A DNA stretch of 64,000 nucleotides from Streptomyces sp. NBC_01549. GTDB taxonomy: Bacteria > Actinomycetota > Actinomycetes > Streptomycetales > Streptomycetaceae. This document shows positions 51,706-60,091 of the stretch, one piece after another. The translations under genes and the position numbers were made by a program. Within the stretch, counting starts at the first letter, position 1, and every line of letters starts with the position of its first letter. The DNA lies in NCBI RefSeq assembly GCF_026339955.1, contig NZ_JAPEPW010000001.1:5575001-5639000 (forward strand), written 5' to 3'. The notes below the pieces were generated by a model, which was not told where the DNA came from, made no database searches, and was given only the letters and a program-made list of their open reading frames with translations.

Positions 51706-52508
51706 CCAGCACCAGCACCAGTACCGGCACCGGTACTCCGGAGATCCAGGTCCGGGACCTGCACAAGTCCTTCGGCGACAACGACGTCCTGCGCGGTATC
51801 GACCTGGAGATCGGACAGGGCGAGGTCGTCTGTGTCATCGGACCCTCCGGCTCCGGCAAGTCCACCCTGCTCCGCTGTGTGAACCTCCTGGAGGAACCCA
51901 CCAAGGGCCAGGTCTTCGTCGGCGGTACCGAGGTCACGCACCCCGACGTCGACATCGACGCCGTACGCCGCCGGATCGGCATGGTCTTCCAGCAGTTCAA
52001 CCTCTTCCCGCACCTGTCGGTGACCGAGAACCTCACGCTCCCGCAGCGCCGGGTGCTGAAGCGGGACAAGGAGGCCGCGGCCGCGGTCGCCGCCGAGAAC
52101 CTGGCACGGGTCGGTCTGTCCGAGAAGGCCGACGCCTACCCCTCCTCCCTCTCCGGCGGCCAGCAGCAGCGCGTCGCGATCGCCCGCGCGCTCGCCATGG
52201 GCCCCGAGGTGATGCTCTTCGACGAGCCGACCTCGGCGCTCGACCCGGAGCTCGTCGGCGACGTACTCGCCGTCATGCGCAGGCTCGCCCAGGAGGGCAT
52301 GACGATGATGGTCGTCACCCACGAGATGAGCTTCGCGCGCGAGGTCGCCGACCGGGTCGTCTTCATGGACGGTGGCGTGATCGTCGAGGAGGGCGCCCCC
52401 GCCCAGGTCATCGGCGACCCGAGCCACGAGCGCACCCGCCACTTCCTGTCCCGGCTGCTGGACCCGGCGATGGCGGACGTGGAGGAAGACGGCGAAAAGG
52501 GCCCGTAG
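51702..52508 (+). CDS. polar amino-acid ABC transporter ATPase
   Basis: 268 residues from GTG 51702. Walker A is GPSGSGKST, Q-loop FQQFNLFPHL, signature LSGGQQQR and Walker B VMLFDEPTSALD, with the switch histidine in VVTHEM. The N-terminus is a short Thr/Ser/Gly repeat (TSTSTSTGTGT). It energises uptake by the preceding permease. Confidence 0.94.
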   Translation: MTSTSTSTGTGTPEIQVRDLHKSFGDNDVLRGIDLEIGQGEVVCVIGPSGSGKSTLLRCVNLLEEPTKGQVFVGGTEVTHPDVDIDAVRRRIGMVFQQFNLFPHLSVTENLTLPQRRVLKRDKEAAAAVAAENLARVGLSEKADAYPSSLSGGQQQRVAIARALAMGPEVMLFDEPTSALDPELVGDVLAVMRRLAQEGMTMMVVTHEMSFAREVADRVVFMDGGVIVEEGAPAQVIGDPSHERTRHFLSRLLDPAMADVEEDGEKGP

Positions 52509-52543
52509 GCCCTGGCCGTTCGGCACGAATTAAGGTGCGGTGC

Positions 52544-53635
52544 ATGAGCGATCGCGCGGTGCTGCACGTGAAGGGGCGGGTGCTCGTCGGGCCCGACGAC
52601 GTCCGGGACGAACTGTGGGTCGTCGGCGGGAGGATCTCCTACGAGCGTCCCGCCGGCGCCCGTGATGTCCGCACCGTCGAGGGCTGGGCCCTCCCCGGTC
52701 TCGTCGACGCGCACTGCCACGTCGGCCTCGACGCGCACGGGCCCGTCCCCGACGACGTCTCCGAGAAGCAGGCCCTCACCGACCGCGAGGCCGGCACCCT
52801 CCTCATCCGGGACGCGGGATCGCCCTCCGACACCCGTTGGATCGACGACCGCGCCGACCTCCCGAAGATCATCCGAGCGGGGCGGCACATCGCCCGCACC
52901 CGCCGCTACATCCGCAACTACGCGCACGAGATCGAGCCGGAGGACCTGGTCGCGTACGTCGCCCAGGAGGCCCGGCGCGGCGACGGCTGGGTGAAACTGG
53001 TCGGCGACTGGATCGACCGCGAGACGGGCGACCTCGGCGCCTGCTGGCCGCGCGAGGCGGTCACGGCGGCGATCGCCGAGGCGCACCGCCTCGGCGCACG
53101 GGTGACCGCGCACTGCTTCGCGGAGGACTCGCTCAGGGACCTGGTCGAGGCGGGCATCGACTGCGTCGAGCACGCGACCGGTCTGACCGAGGAGACGATC
53201 CCGCTCTTCGCCTCCCGAGGGGTAGCGATCGTCCCCACGCTCGTCAACATCGCCACCTTCCCGCAGCTCGCCGCCGGGGGAGAGGCGAAGTTCCCGCGCT
53301 GGTCGGAGCACATGCGGGCGCTGCACGAACGCCGCTACGACACGGTGCGCGCCGCCTACGACGCCGGAGTCCCGGTCTACGTCGGCACCGACGCGGGCGG
53401 TTCGCTGGCCCACGGTCTGGTCGCGGGCGAGGTCGCCGAACTCGTCACCGCGGGCATCCCGCCGGTCGAGGCGCTGTCCGCGACGACCTGGGGTGCCCGG
53501 CGGTGGCTCGGGCGCCCGGGGCTCGACGAGGGCGCGCCCGCCGACCTCGTGGTGTACGAGGGGGATCCGCGCGCGGACGTACGGGTGCTGGCCGCTCCAC
53601 GCCGGGTGGTGCTGAACGGGCGGGTCGTCGGCTAG
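52544..53635 (+). CDS. amidohydrolase family protein (imidazolonepropionase/prolidase-like)
   Basis: 363 residues. Metal ligands are HxH-like DAHCHVG, Lys in WVKLVGDW, His in RVTAHCFAED and IDCVEHATG, and Asp in VGTDAGGSLAHG. The C-terminal composite domain is GAPADLVVYEGDPRADV. It likely hydrolyses a cyclic amide or dipeptide-like compound. It lies 35 bp after the ATPase gene on the same strand, so it may act on the imported amino-acid derivative (inference). Confidence 0.88.
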   Translation: MSDRAVLHVKGRVLVGPDDVRDELWVVGGRISYERPAGARDVRTVEGWALPGLVDAHCHVGLDAHGPVPDDVSEKQALTDREAGTLLIRDAGSPSDTRWIDDRADLPKIIRAGRHIARTRRYIRNYAHEIEPEDLVAYVAQEARRGDGWVKLVGDWIDRETGDLGACWPREAVTAAIAEAHRLGARVTAHCFAEDSLRDLVEAGIDCVEHATGLTEETIPLFASRGVAIVPTLVNIATFPQLAAGGEAKFPRWSEHMRALHERRYDTVRAAYDAGVPVYVGTDAGGSLAHGLVAGEVAELVTAGIPPVEALSATTWGARRWLGRPGLDEGAPADLVVYEGDPRADVRVLAAPRRVVLNGRVVG

Positions 53636-53789
53636 GGGCGGAGAGATCGTCGGGCGTCCGCGCGCCTGGTTGACGGAGCGTTACGCGTCGGCCGACCGCC
53701 TCGTTAAGCACCATTCTCCGTGCGCCGGAGTGTCAACCGGCGGTTTCGCGTAAGGGCGGTCGACCAGGTGGTGGCGGGGAACATTCGTG

Positions 53790-54230
53790 CCATGGGATGC
53801 CACGACATTCGAATGGAATCCCGGAAACCCCACGTTGGAGTGAAGTCACGCCAGGTTGCTGACTGTTCACCTGGTCTCTTGCAAGGAGGCCCCGGCGTTC
53901 ACGCCGGGGGAGGAATCGCATCCTGTGACGGCGACGCGGAGTGTCGCCGTATCCGGGTCCCCGGGGCGGAGCGCCGGTACGGTCCGCCGACGCAGCCGGG
54001 TCATAGCGAATGCGTGTGCCCTCGTTCGCTGGTTGGGGTGGTTGCGACGGAAGCGGGGTGCGGGTGTGCGGGAAAGCGGTGTCACCCAGGGACAAGAACT
54101 CCGCGCGTGTGATGCTCGTCCGGGCTGGTCTGGCCCCGGCTGGTGTGGAGGGCGTAAGAACTCCTGGAGCGCCGCTCCAGGGGGCGGCCTGAGCCAGGAA
54201 TTCCCTCCCTTCAGGGCGGGGAGCAGTCAA
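53790..54230 (-). mobile_element. transposase-less IS200/IS605-like relic B
   Basis: On the minus strand it begins TTGAC (54230), then a hairpin around CTCCCC/GGGAGG (54203-54223), then ATTCCTGGCTCAGGC as in relics A and C. It ends with hairpin CCCCGGCGT/ACGCCGGGG (53890-53909), matching the right hairpin of relic A. No transposase frame. The boundary beyond 53890 is uncertain. Open frames in it are GC-rich artefacts. The flank 53636-53790 shows no gene. Confidence 0.55.
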
Positions 54231-54263
54231 TCTCGGTGCGTAATTCTTGCGGGTCCCGAGCCC

Positions 54264-54325
54264 GGGGGGCTGGGGGCGGAGCCCCCAGGAACGGGATGGG
54301 ACGGGTAGGGGCGGCGGGGGCGAGG
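54264..54325. repeat. Streptomyces-type GGGGGCTGGGGGC intergenic repeat
   Basis: Palindromic core CTGGGGGCGGAGCCCCCAG followed by GGGGCGGCGGGGGCGA. A closely similar copy lies at 63181-63234 inside cobB. Confidence 0.7.
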
Positions 54326-54346
54326 AAGACTTGCCGCCCCCGTCCG

Positions 54347-55441
54347 TCATCGCCCAGCCACCACCACCGCCCGATCCAATGCCTGCAGGAACCCATTGAC
54401 GGTGGCCCGGTCACGCACGGCCAGGCGGAGCCAGTCGTCCCCCAGCCCCGGAAACGTGTCCCCACGCCGCACCGCGAACCCGAGCCCCCGCAACTGACGC
54501 CGTACGACCGCCGCCCGAGGAAGCCGGACCAGCACGAACGGCCCGTCCGCGGGCTCCACGACCCGCAACCCGTCAGGCTCGAACTCCCTTAGCCCGGCAA
54601 CGAGATGGGCCCGGTCGGAGGCGACCCGCCGAGCCGCGTGGGCGGCCTCCGCGAGCGCCCGGGGCGACACACACGCCTCCGCCGCGGCGAGGGCGGGCGT
54701 GGAGACGGGCCAGAGCGGCTGCGCACGGGACAACTCGTGGATCGTGTCGGGTGCGGCGAGGACGTATCCGATCCGCAGCCCCGCCAGCCCCCACGTCTTC
54801 GTGAGGCTGCGCAGCACGACAAGCCCGGGGACGTCCGTCCGCCCCGCCAACGCCTCCCGCTCACCCGGCACCGCGTCCATGAACGCCTCGTCGACCACCA
54901 GCGTCCGCCCCGGCCGGGCGAGCGCGGCGATCGCGCCGGCCGGGTGCAGCACGGACGTCGGGTTGGTCGGGTTGCCGATCACGACGAGGTCCGCGTCCTC
55001 GGGAACGGCCGCGGGGTCCAGCCGGAAGCCGTCCGACTCACGCAGCAGCACCCGGTCGACCGTGTGGCCCGCGTCCCGCAGCGCCGCTTCCGGCTCGGTG
55101 AACTGCGGGTGGATCACGACCGGTTGACGGACCTTCAGGGCCCGCGCGAGGAGTACGAACGCCTCGGCCGCGCCCGCCGTCAGGAGCACCCGCTCCAGCG
55201 GCACCCCGTGCCGCGCCGCCACCGCGGCCCGCGCGGCCCGCCCGTCCGGGTAGGCCGCGAGTCCGTCCAGCGACGCGGCGATCTGCTCGCGCAACCACGC
55301 CGGAGGCGTGTCCGCACGTACGTTCACGGCGAGATCGGTGAGTGCCGAACCGTCGTCCCGCACCTCGGCGTCCCCGTGGTGCCGCAGATCGTGCGGGTCG
55401 CCCTCGTGCGGGTCGCCCCCGTGCGCGCCCTCAGTGCGCAT
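54347..55441 (-). CDS. cobC: CobC/CobD-like threonine-phosphate decarboxylase (PLP)
   Basis: 364 residues. Class I/II aminotransferase fold with LLTAGAAEAFVLLARAL, VVIGNPTNPTSVLHPA, VVDEAFMDAVPGE and the PLP lysine in RSLTKTWGLAGLRIGY. The CobC/CobD group makes (R)-1-amino-2-propanol phosphate for the cobalamin side arm, though related actinobacterial proteins may act differently. The N-terminus is His/Asp-rich (HGGDPHEGDPHDLRHHGD). ATG 55441 overlaps cbiX; ATG 55468 is an alternative. Confidence 0.8.
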   Translation of the reverse strand: MRTEGAHGGDPHEGDPHDLRHHGDAEVRDDGSALTDLAVNVRADTPPAWLREQIAASLDGLAAYPDGRAARAAVAARHGVPLERVLLTAGAAEAFVLLARALKVRQPVVIHPQFTEPEAALRDAGHTVDRVLLRESDGFRLDPAAVPEDADLVVIGNPTNPTSVLHPAGAIAALARPGRTLVVDEAFMDAVPGEREALAGRTDVPGLVVLRSLTKTWGLAGLRIGYVLAAPDTIHELSRAQPLWPVSTPALAAAEACVSPRALAEAAHAARRVASDRAHLVAGLREFEPDGLRVVEPADGPFVLVRLPRAAVVRRQLRGLGFAVRRGDTFPGLGDDWLRLAVRDRATVNGFLQALDRAVVVAGR

Positions 55442-56366
55442 GTGCGTGGCCGCCGTGGTGGTGCCCATGGTGGTGTCCGTCGTGGTGGTGCCCGTCGTCG
55501 TCGGGGTGGAAGTGCGGCTGCTGGGGGAGGCCCACCTTGTCCTCGAAGCCGGGCAGCGCGATGCGGTAGACGCAGGAGTCGCAGTTCATCCGCAGGTCGC
55601 CCTTGACGGCTTCCTGGTACCGCTCCATGACCAGGTCGAGCAGCTCCGGTTCGGGGCCGATGACGTCGGCGGACCGTACCTCGACATCGGGGTGCGCGGC
55701 TGCCCAGCCCTCGGTCTGCTGCCGCACCCGGTCGGGGAGGATGCCCGTGAAGAGGAAGTAGGGAAGGACCACGATCCTGCGCGCGCCCAGCTTCACACAG
55801 CGGTCCAGGCCCGACGGGACGTCCGGCGCCGCCAGCGACACGAACGCCGTCTCGACGCCCGCGTACCCGCGCCCCTCCCACAACAGCCGCGCCGCCTTGT
55901 GCACCTCCGCGTTGGCGTCCGGGTCGGTGGAGCCGCGCCCGACGAGCAGCACGGTGACGTCGGCACGGTCCGCGGGCGTACGGACCGAGGAGCCGAGTGC
56001 GTCATCCAGTCGCCGTTCGAGTACCGCCAGCAGCGAGGGGTGCGGGCCCAGCGGGCGTCCGTACGTGTACGAGATGCCGGGGTGCCGCTCCTTCTCACGG
56101 GCCAGCGCCGCAGGGATGTCCCCCTTGGCGTGCCCGGCGGACACCAGCATCAGCGGGACGGCGGCGAACCGGCGTACCCCCTGCTCGACCAGTTCGGTCA
56201 CGGCGTCGCCCAGCGGCGGCGGCGACAGTTCGATGAACCCTCCGGCGACGGGCAGTTCGGGGTGACGGCGGCCGAGCTCCCGTACGAAGTCGCGGAAGGC
56301 CTCGGCTCCGGCCTCGTCCCGGGTGCCGTGTCCGGCGATGAGCAGGGCGGGGGGCGGGGTGGTCAC
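55431..56366 (-). CDS. cbiX: sirohydrochlorin chelatase (CbiX-type), two-domain
   Basis: 311 residues, two CbiX repeats: the first has LLIAGHGTRDEAG and VSAGHAKGDIP, the second LLVGRGSTDPDAN and LPYFLFTGILPDRV. These give the chelatase histidines for inserting cobalt (or iron) into sirohydrochlorin. A cysteine motif MNCDSCVYR and a C-terminal histidine-rich tail (HHHDGHHHGHHHGGHAHAH) probably bind or store metal. It overlaps cobH by four bases upstream and cobC downstream. Confidence 0.92.
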   Translation of the reverse strand: MTTPPPALLIAGHGTRDEAGAEAFRDFVRELGRRHPELPVAGGFIELSPPPLGDAVTELVEQGVRRFAAVPLMLVSAGHAKGDIPAALAREKERHPGISYTYGRPLGPHPSLLAVLERRLDDALGSSVRTPADRADVTVLLVGRGSTDPDANAEVHKAARLLWEGRGYAGVETAFVSLAAPDVPSGLDRCVKLGARRIVVLPYFLFTGILPDRVRQQTEGWAAAHPDVEVRSADVIGPEPELLDLVMERYQEAVKGDLRMNCDSCVYRIALPGFEDKVGLPQQPHFHPDDDGHHHDGHHHGHHHGGHAHAH

Positions 56367-56947
56367 GAAAACTCCTTGGTCACGGGGTGGTACAGCAGGG
56401 CGTTGAGCGCGGCCGCGGCGACCGCCGAACCGCCCTTCTCGGACACGTTGCTGACGGCGGGCAGCCCGCTCTCGCGCAGCGCGGCCTTGGACTCGGCCGC
56501 GCCGACGAAGCCGACGGGCAGCCCGATGACGAGCGCCGGGTCGGCGTCGAGGGTCAGCAACTCCTCAAGCGCGGTCGGCGCGCAGCCGATCACCCAGAGG
56601 GCGCCGGGACCGACGTCCTCGTACGCGAGCCGGACGGCGTGCGCCGAACGCGTCAGGCCTCGGCCCGAGTTGGCGTCCTTGAGGCGGCAGACGGTGTCGC
56701 GGCGCGTGATGCCCGCCGCGACCATCTCCACGTCGACCACGACCGGCGCCCCGGCGTGCAGCGCCGCGTGCGCCCTCTCCAGGGCGCTCTCGTCGGTGAC
56801 GAGGTCGTCCGCGTAGTCGAGGTCGGCCGCGGAGTGGATGACCCGCTCCACGACCGCCCGCGTCAGCGGCGGGAAGTGCGAGGTGTCCAGACGGGCACGC
56901 AGCCGCCGGAAGGACTCCTGCTCGATCGGGTGAATCACGCGGTTCAC
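56363..56947 (-). CDS. cobH: precorrin-8X methylmutase
   Basis: 194 residues from GTG 56947, preceded by AGGAGG at ideal spacing. CobH/CbiC blocks are VIHPIEQESFRRL, RVIHSAADLDYADDL, VDVEMVAAGI and NSGRGLTRSAHAVRLA, with the catalytic His in ERVIHSA. It moves a methyl from C11 to C12 to give hydrogenobyrinate. A relic of a mobile element lies between it and cbiG-cobJ. Confidence 0.93.
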   Translation of the reverse strand: MNRVIHPIEQESFRRLRARLDTSHFPPLTRAVVERVIHSAADLDYADDLVTDESALERAHAALHAGAPVVVDVEMVAAGITRRDTVCRLKDANSGRGLTRSAHAVRLAYEDVGPGALWVIGCAPTALEELLTLDADPALVIGLPVGFVGAAESKAALRESGLPAVSNVSEKGGSAVAAAALNALLYHPVTKEFS

Positions 56948-56974
56948 CGGGCCTCCTGGTGGTAGCGTCGCCGC

Positions 56975-57135
56975 GTGCTGAGTGAGAACCAAGCCAGCAC
57001 AGCAGCCTCCAATCCTTGGGGAAAACGGGCTGGTTCCAACCCGGCTGGTGTTGATCGCGGAAGACTCGATCGTTCGCTGAGCGACCGAGCAGCGTGAGCC
57101 AGGAATCCTCCTCGTTCGCGAGGAGGAGGGTTCAA
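56975..57135 (-). mobile_element. truncated IS200/IS605-like relic C
   Basis: Minus strand: TTGAA (57135-57131), hairpin CCTCCTCG-TTCG-CGAGGAGG (57107-57126), ATTCCTGGCTCACGC, then a block at 57057-57027 identical at 30 of 31 positions to relic A. The far hairpin seen in A and B is missing. It sits between cbiG-cobJ and cobH, and the TTGAA contains the cbiG-cobJ stop codon. Confidence 0.6.
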
Positions 57136-58841
57136 TTGGGCTCCTCCTGCCAGCGGTAGCCGCGCGGTGTCACCATGCGCCCGGCGATCTCACGCGTCGC
57201 CGTGTTGCCCACGGTCACGACGGTCATCATGTCGACGATCGCCGGATCCAGGGACCCCAGCGACGTCACCCGGCTCGACTCGTCCGGCCGGGAGGCGTTG
57301 CGGACGACCCCGACCGGCGTCGTCGGCTCCCGGTGCTCGGCGAGGATCGCGAGCGCCTTCGGGAGCTGCCAGTCGCGGCCCCGGCTGCGCGGGTTGTAGA
57401 AGGTCACGACGATGTCCGCCTCCGCGGCGGCCCGTACCCGGCGCTCGATGACCTCCCACGGTGTGTGCAGGTCGGAGAGGCTGATCGACACGTGGTCGTG
57501 GCCCAGCGGCGCGCCCAGGATCGCCCCGGCCGCGAGCGCGGCGGTCACGCCCGGCACCCCGACCACGTCGATGTCGTCGGACGCCTCGGCCAACGCCGGT
57601 GACGCCATCGCGTACACGCCCGCGTCGCCGCTGCCGATCAGTGCGACGGCCTGCCCGCGCCGGGCCTCGGCGACCGCCGTGCGCGCCCGCTCCTCCTCGG
57701 CGCCGAGCCCGGACTCCAGGATCCGGGTGCCGGGCCGCAGCAGATCGCGGATCTGGTCGACGTACTGGTCGAGCCCGACGAGCACGGACGCCCGCCGCAG
57801 CTCCTGCTTCGCCCGCGGGGTGAGCAGGTCACGGGCGCCGGGCCCGAGCCCGACCACCGCGAGCCGCCCGCGCGCCACGCGGCGCACGACGGCGCAGGTG
57901 GCCATCGCCGGCTGCCCGTCCGCACGCGTCGACTTCCGCTTGGGGACGAGCAGTTCACCCCCGCGTACGAGGGCGGCGGCCTCCGCCACGGACGGTGTGC
58001 CGACGGCGCTGAGCGGCGCGTCCGAGGGGTTCGGCACGTCCACCGTCGCCAACTCCTCGGCGGTGTACGTCACCACGGGCACCCCGAGCCGTGCGGCGGC
58101 CTCGACGATGCCGGGCTCCTCGGCCTTGGCGTCGACGGTGGCCAGCTCCGCGACGGACTTCGGGGACAGACCGGCATCACGCAGTACGTCCTCGACGAGA
58201 CCGAGGACCTCCGCCACCGGAGCGCCCTTCGACGCACCGACCCCCACCACGAGGGAGGGCGGCCGCAGCAGCACTTCGCGCTCGCCGGGCGCCACGGCCC
58301 GGTCGGTGACACGAATGCCGTACGCGCCCTCCTCCGCGACCGGCAGAGGTGGCAGCGGCCACGCCAACTCGGCCCGCAGGGCGACGGGTTCGCCGTCCAG
58401 CAGCGCCCGGGTGACCGCCGCGACCTCCCCCTCCACGGGGAAGCCGAGCCTGTCGAGCCCCGGCACCCCGACCGCGTCCGTCGCCGTCGTCACCACCGGC
58501 TCGGCGCCGAGCGACTCGCCCACCTCGCGGGCGAGTTCATTGGCCCCGCCGCCATGTCCGCCGACGAGCGACACGGCGAACCGCCCGGCCTCGTCGACGC
58601 ACACGACCCCCGGGTCGGACGTCTTGTCGCCCAGCAGTGGCGCGATCAGCCGCACCACCGCGCCAGTGGCGAGGAAGCACACCAGCTGGTCGCACTCCGC
58701 GAAGGCCCGCCGCACGGCGTCCCCGACGGACTCGGCGGACCCGGCGGACCCGTCGTACACCCGGGTACGGGTGGGCCAGGCCGCGGCCAGCCGGTCACGG
58801 GCCGCCGCGCCCGCCGCCGTGGCGGAAATCAGGCCGATCAC
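57132..58841 (-). CDS. cobJ: CbiG-CobJ fusion: cobalt-precorrin-5A hydrolase / precorrin-3B C17-methyltransferase
   Basis: 569 residues from GTG 58841 with AAGGAG upstream. The N-terminal CbiG half (about 1-330) has CFLATGAVVRLIAPLLGDK, VSLVGGHGGGANELA and VVGVGASKGAPV. The C-terminal CobJ/CbiH tetrapyrrole methylase (about 335-569) has VVGLGPGARDLLTP, GSGDAGVYAM and YNPRSRGRDWQ. The fusion is usual in Streptomyces. The stop TGA falls inside the TTGAA border of relic C, so the last codons may be altered by the insertion. Confidence 0.93.
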   Translation of the reverse strand: MIGLISATAAGAAARDRLAAAWPTRTRVYDGSAGSAESVGDAVRRAFAECDQLVCFLATGAVVRLIAPLLGDKTSDPGVVCVDEAGRFAVSLVGGHGGGANELAREVGESLGAEPVVTTATDAVGVPGLDRLGFPVEGEVAAVTRALLDGEPVALRAELAWPLPPLPVAEEGAYGIRVTDRAVAPGEREVLLRPPSLVVGVGASKGAPVAEVLGLVEDVLRDAGLSPKSVAELATVDAKAEEPGIVEAAARLGVPVVTYTAEELATVDVPNPSDAPLSAVGTPSVAEAAALVRGGELLVPKRKSTRADGQPAMATCAVVRRVARGRLAVVGLGPGARDLLTPRAKQELRRASVLVGLDQYVDQIRDLLRPGTRILESGLGAEEERARTAVAEARRGQAVALIGSGDAGVYAMASPALAEASDDIDVVGVPGVTAALAAGAILGAPLGHDHVSISLSDLHTPWEVIERRVRAAAEADIVVTFYNPRSRGRDWQLPKALAILAEHREPTTPVGVVRNASRPDESSRVTSLGSLDPAIVDMMTVVTVGNTATREIAGRMVTPRGYRWQEEPN

Positions 58842-60091
58842 TGGAGCACTCCTTCGGTAGTACGCGCCGGAGGCCGGACGCCCCACAGCAGAAAAACGGG
58901 GTTGGTGGCCGCGAGCCGGGTGACGTTCCCCGGCAGCGGCGCGAGCCGGGAGGACTGCAGCAGTACGCCGTCGCAGTCGAAGCCGGCGGCGGTGAGCGCC
59001 TCCCGGGCCGCCGGCACCCGGTCGAGCGCGGCCATGGCGACGACGACGGCCCGCCGGGCCCGCCGTGCGCAGATGGTCACGATGGCGGGCAGCTCGCGGC
59101 CCCCGCCGCCGATGAAGACGGCATCCGGATCGTCCAGGTCGGAGAGGACGGTGGGCGCGGCCCCGTGCACCACGCGGACGTCGACGCCGTGCGCCTCGGC
59201 GTTGGCGAGGATCCGGTCGCAGCCGTCCCGCGTCTTCTCGATCGCGGTGACGGCGGCCCCGAACCGCGCGCACTCCACGGCGACGGATCCGGAGCCGGCG
59301 CCGACGTCCCAGACCAGTTCGCCCAGGCGCGGCCCGAGCCGGGCCAGCGCCAGCGCCCGCACCTCGAACTTGCTGATCATCGAGTCGCGATGGGTGAACT
59401 CACGCTCGTCCAGAGCCCACCGGTCGGGTCCGGCCGACGGTCCGGCGACCGTCCGCACGGGGGCGAGGGCGCGCGACTCGTCCAGGCACAGGACGACACT
59501 CACCGCCGTACCCCAGTCGCGGGCCGCGGCCTCAGCCGGGGTGACCCGCTCGACCCGCTCGTGCGCGGGGTCACCGAGGGCGCTCGCCACGACGAGGACG
59601 CGCCCGGCGGAGCGGTGGGCGAGGGCGGCGCCCAGCTCGGCGGGCCCCGAACCGGGTCCCGTCAGCACCGCCACCTTCGGGTGGGAGCGGCAGACCTGGA
59701 CGGCCGTGCGCAGCGCGCGCCCGTGGGCGCTCACCACCACCGCGTCGTCCCAGGGCAGCCCGAGCCGTGCGAAGGCGGTCGCCACGGACGAGACACCGGG
59801 GCGCACGTCCAGCCGCTCGGCCCCGAACCGCTCCGCCAGCGCCCGCACGATCCCGAAGAACCCGGGGTCACCGGAGGCGAGCACGACGACGGGCCGCTCC
59901 TTTTCCAGGCATCCCTCGATCGCGTCCAGCGCGGGCGCGAGCGGCCCGAGGACGATCCGCTCCACCGCGTCGGGCAGCCGCGCGGCCGCGAGATGCCGTC
60001 GGGCGCCCACCACGAGCCCCGCCTCGGCCAGCGCGTCCGAGGCGTCCTGGGAGAGCGGTGCCCCCGTCCCCGTACCGAAGACGGTGATCAC
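58838..60091 (-). CDS. cobL: precorrin-6Y C5,15-methyltransferase (CbiE-CbiT fusion)
   Basis: 417 residues from GTG 60091. The CbiE methylase domain (about 1-200) has FGTGTGAPLSQ, LASGDPGFFGIVR and RPGVSSVATAFARLG. The CbiT domain (about 215-400) is a Rossmann SAM methylase with TKF-like MISKFEVRALALA, VWDVGAGSGSVAVE and FIGGGGRELP. It methylates C5 and C15 with decarboxylation. It is coupled to its neighbours by GTGA overlaps on both sides. Confidence 0.93.
   Translation of the reverse strand: MITVFGTGTGAPLSQDASDALAEAGLVVGARRHLAAARLPDAVERIVLGPLAPALDAIEGCLEKERPVVVLASGDPGFFGIVRALAERFGAERLDVRPGVSSVATAFARLGLPWDDAVVVSAHGRALRTAVQVCRSHPKVAVLTGPGSGPAELGAALAHRSAGRVLVVASALGDPAHERVERVTPAEAAARDWGTAVSVVLCLDESRALAPVRTVAGPSAGPDRWALDEREFTHRDSMISKFEVRALALARLGPRLGELVWDVGAGSGSVAVECARFGAAVTAIEKTRDGCDRILANAEAHGVDVRVVHGAAPTVLSDLDDPDAVFIGGGGRELPAIVTICARRARRAVVVAMAALDRVPAAREALTAAGFDCDGVLLQSSRLAPLPGNVTRLAATNPVFLLWGVRPPARTTEGVLQ

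Noticed and set aside
53733..54350. A proline-rich 205-codon open frame
   Set aside because: It is produced by reading across relic B and a GC-rich repeat, with no conserved protein features and no ribosome site.
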